Shown here in pieces: positions 19,486 through 21,511 of a DNA stretch of 21,511 nt (positions are counted from its first letter, which is position 1; every line of letters starts with the position of its first letter). The DNA is from Tubiluchus corallicola. Its lineage: Eukaryota; Priapulida; Priapulimorpha; Priapulimorphida; Tubiluchidae. The DNA lies in contig JAQGDQ010001040.1 of the NCBI GenBank assembly GCA_030141605.1, forward strand, positions 1 to 21,511. Reading direction: 5' to 3'. A model generated the notes under the pieces. It saw only the letters and a list, made by a program, of their open reading frames with translations, was not told the origin of the DNA and made no database searches. The translations under genes and the position numbers were made by a program.

Positions 19486-19650
19486 CTTGTTACGGCTTGC
19501 CATAGCAACTTGCTTTTCAATCAGTAGATGCTCCTTGGCGTATCTTGCAACTACATCTTGCAAGTGTTTCATTTCAGTTATCAACATTTGCTTTTCTTGC
19601 ATAAGCCTTGCTTCGTTTTCAGTGTGTTCAATGATCTGTAACGATTCAGG
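19486..19650 (-). CDS. Internal exon of a coiled-coil protein gene
   Basis: 165 bp (55 codons) on the minus strand, from just after ttaattaatgcag (acceptor) to AACAAG followed by gtaagata (donor); both ends are in phase 0. The protein begins PESLQIIEHTENEARL, ends with KQVAMASRNK and is rich in E, K, Q, L and M with heptad-like spacing, as in an extended coiled coil. It joins in frame to the exon at 21335-21511, whose donor is also phase 0. The family is not recognised; long coiled-coil proteins of cilia, centrosomes or cytoskeleton look like this, but that is only composition. The acceptor lies about 15 bp from a transposon end. Confidence 0.8.
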
Positions 19651-19665
19651 CTGCATTAATTAAGC

Positions 19666-20277
19666 TTAAAGGAAGACAGGATGATTTTTGCATATACTAT
19701 CCCATTTTCAAGTCCGATAAAAAGTATACAATTTAACACAATTCATACTGCTAAAGCGTTTCTGATAAGTAAATAATATATTTAAATCTTAATAAACGGC
19801 GAGCGAGCCCAACTATTGATGACATCACAAACTAGCAATTTTCAATAGCAAAAATATTCCACGAACGTGTTGCATGTGTTTGCTAAAGAGAAAATTGAAG
19901 TACAGTGCTATTGTATTCAGTGTGTTGCACTAAAACTAGTTTTAAGATAAAAAATCAAATTTCAAATTTACCGCTGTGCTCACGCATGTGCTGTCGAACT
20001 TGTGTACGTCGTCACAAACTAACACATCTGAACTGAGAGGTACAGCACTTCTTTTTTGTGCAATGCGTTTTCGAAATGCAGGCGCTGGTGCCCGTCTAAC
20101 TAGGGAATGGCAAAATGCATGTAACAGCGAAGAACTAGCGACGCGAACGTGAAATTGTGTTTGTGTGGTAATAATTCTTTCACGTAAGTCATTTTTGAAA
20201 AAATAATATGTTTCCTTTCAATATTTTAAAGCGTAGGTGTTTTGCTACAGTTTAAGATTGAGTCCGGTTTAGCTTAA
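19666..20277 (-). mobile_element. TTAA-flanked MITE, family 2 copy 2 (inverted)
   Basis: Reverse-complement copy of 8668-9202. TTAA lies at 19666-19669 next to AGGAAGACAGG, and at the other end ttaagctaaaccggactcaatc (reverse complement) corresponds to ttaaagcaaaaccgcacac of copy 1, with one A lost. Further TTAA lies at 20280-20283. It is longer than copy 1, mainly through extra sequence around 19950-20030. It sits inside the intron of the coiled-coil gene, in the same orientation as that gene when read as family 2 copy 1. Confidence 0.8.
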
Positions 20278-21220
20278 GCTTAAATTTACTAGAACAAAAA
20301 CGGTTATATTTATTGGCGACATTTAAACAGACAGATTGTTGGTTTAAACTCCATTTATTAATGCAATAAAACTACACAACAATATTAGTACACTGAACAA
20401 TGTATTTGAACAACTACAAATAAGGTAGTTGAACAGCACTATACGATTGGTTAACAGATTTATAAAAAGGTTGTTGTGTCTTTGAACGCAAATTAAATAA
20501 GTTCCAGAATATTTCATTCTTATGTCTTAACTAAAATTGCTTACCTTGCAGTATAGATTTTGTTGTTAAATTTTATTAACAGGCGTGGCACTACAACTGG
20601 TAATATTGCTTCATGTCTTATACCGTACAAACCCTTTTCTCTCAGACCACTGGCTTCTCCATCCAAGTGTACCGCTCGCTTAGCTTAGCAAATTGGTTTT
20701 TTTTTAGCAAGCGCTTCGTGGTCACACAGATAATGGTGCCTTGACCAAGTGCTATTATACGTATTTAACTAGTGGTTAGAATTCAGCTAGACTTATCTTA
20801 AAGTTTTTGTTAGTGACTAAGGTGAATTAGAAATTCGAATTAGAATTCTTTACTTATTTCGGAATCTACTCCACAAGTACGTAAATATAAGGATAAAATA
20901 TGTTACTAAAAATTAACTTATAAACTTAGTTATAGCATAATACATGGGTATGATTGTGCATTTGCAAATAAAATTTTGCATTTGCGAAGGAAATAAGAAA
21001 TTCGTATTTATATCAGATTTTAAAATACATTGTGTTACTAGATTAATTTAATTGATTTTTAAAAAAATAAACAGCTCTTTATACAATAACGTCAAAGTAC
21101 TGAATTTCCAAATCGACACACATTCGACTAGCGCTGCAAACATAGGTGATAATCTATTTAAAAATCTCTAAGTGTGTCTAAAAGATCAGTAAGTTGATGG
21201 ACTTCACTAACTTTTTTTAG

Positions 21221-21296
21221 GGGTGCTCACTAACAATGGTATTGACGACAACAATAGCGATGACAACAAAAGTGATAACGTGAATTACTTTCCCAG
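21221..21296 (+). CDS. Weak exon-like segment on plus strand
   Basis: The run ctttttttag precedes 21221 and tcccag is followed by gtattt at 21297, so the 76 bp look like an exon with acceptor and donor. The open frame reads VLTNNGIDDNNSDDNKSDN…, Asp/Asn/Ser-rich. It lies in an intron of a minus-strand gene and may be only low-complexity sequence. Confidence 0.18.
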
Positions 21297-21334
21297 GTAT
21301 TTCATTCAAAGATACGCTGTAACACAATTCATAC

Positions 21335-21511
21335 CTTGGGTTTGGTGATTCCGTTTTGGTTGAAAGAATTCAAAATCTTCTCGTAATCTCGTTTTAGTTT
21401 GTTGATTTCTTCGTTCTTGGCTTTGATATTCTTGGCATGTTCTGCAAGATCGCAGGCTCGTTGTTTAGCAAATCTTTCACGCACTTTCGCTATCTCGACT
21501 TCATTTGATTT
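21335..21511 (-). CDS. Upstream exon of the coiled-coil gene (partial)
   Basis: An open minus-strand frame enters from beyond the window edge and ends at CCCAAG followed by gtatgaa, a splice donor in phase 0. The visible 59 residues start KSNEVEIAKVRERFAK, include AEHAKNIKAKNEEINKLKRDYEK and end NGITKPK. The charged, proline-free central part with regular hydrophobic spacing predicts an alpha-helical coiled coil; NGITKP may be a linker. The next exon (19650-19486) continues the frame. Gene identity unknown; 5' and 3' parts are outside the window or not detected. Confidence 0.82.

Larger units (their letters stand above)
19651..21334 (-). other. Intron of the coiled-coil gene
   Basis: About 1.68 kb, from gtatgaattg (donor side at 21334) to taatgcag (acceptor side at 19651). 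More than a third is family 2 copy 2 (19666-20277). The rest (20284-21220) is AT-rich with nothing recognisable. A plus-strand exon-like segment at 21221-21296 is described separately. Confidence 0.75.

Overview
This window looks like AT-rich, repeat-dense genomic DNA from an invertebrate animal. The evidence is intron-containing coding fragments with GT/AG splice sites, a retroposon derived from 5S rRNA, non-LTR retrotransposon remains, short TTAA-flanked DNA transposons, tRNA-derived remnants and long minisatellites. Nothing looks bacterial: there are no operons, no ribosome-binding-site-led genes and no dense coding. I cannot name the phylum from the sequence alone.

Layout, left to right. 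Positions 24-920 hold a 39-bp minisatellite, followed by GTT/GCT-rich simple sequence to about 1080. Positions 1949-2540 hold a TTAA-flanked short DNA transposon (family 1, copy A). A tRNA-like remnant lies at 2701-2789. A degenerate family 2 relative lies at about 3520-4055, a polypurine stretch at 4398-4511, and two ATT microsatellites at 5222-5474. Six copies of a 141-bp satellite fill 5568-6415. An older retroposon 3' end (about 6791-8043) is interrupted by a 5'-truncated LINE (7063-7890) with a perfect 12-bp target duplication. Family 2 copy 1 is at 8668-9202. Three more arrays follow: 43 bp (9588-10478), 35/36 bp (11482-12550) and 10 bp (13470-14147), the last followed by TTCA repeats. 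A tRNA-like element sits at 12600-12668. A 5S-derived SINE lies at 16342-16874 with its own 12-bp duplication. Family 1 copy B is at 17549-18239, a LINE-type (ATTGA)n tail is near 19258, and family 2 copy 2 (inverted) is at 19666-20277.

The only well-supported host protein-coding sequence is on the minus strand at the right end. Two exons (21511-21335, continuing beyond the window, and 19650-19486) join in phase 0 into a charged, coiled-coil-like protein that I do not recognise. Their shared intron (19651-21334) contains family 2 copy 2, whose end lies only about 15 bp from the 3' splice site.

Most other open reading frames are by-products of tandem repeats whose unit length is a multiple of three, or lie inside transposons. 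I did not find an undescribed enzymatic or defence system. The more interesting signals are the intact 5S SINE, the nested LINE with a GAC-repeat tail and GAAA-capped hairpin, the transposon at the splice acceptor, and the high density of unrelated higher-order minisatellites, one of which repeats an E-box/M-box-like motif about 21 times.
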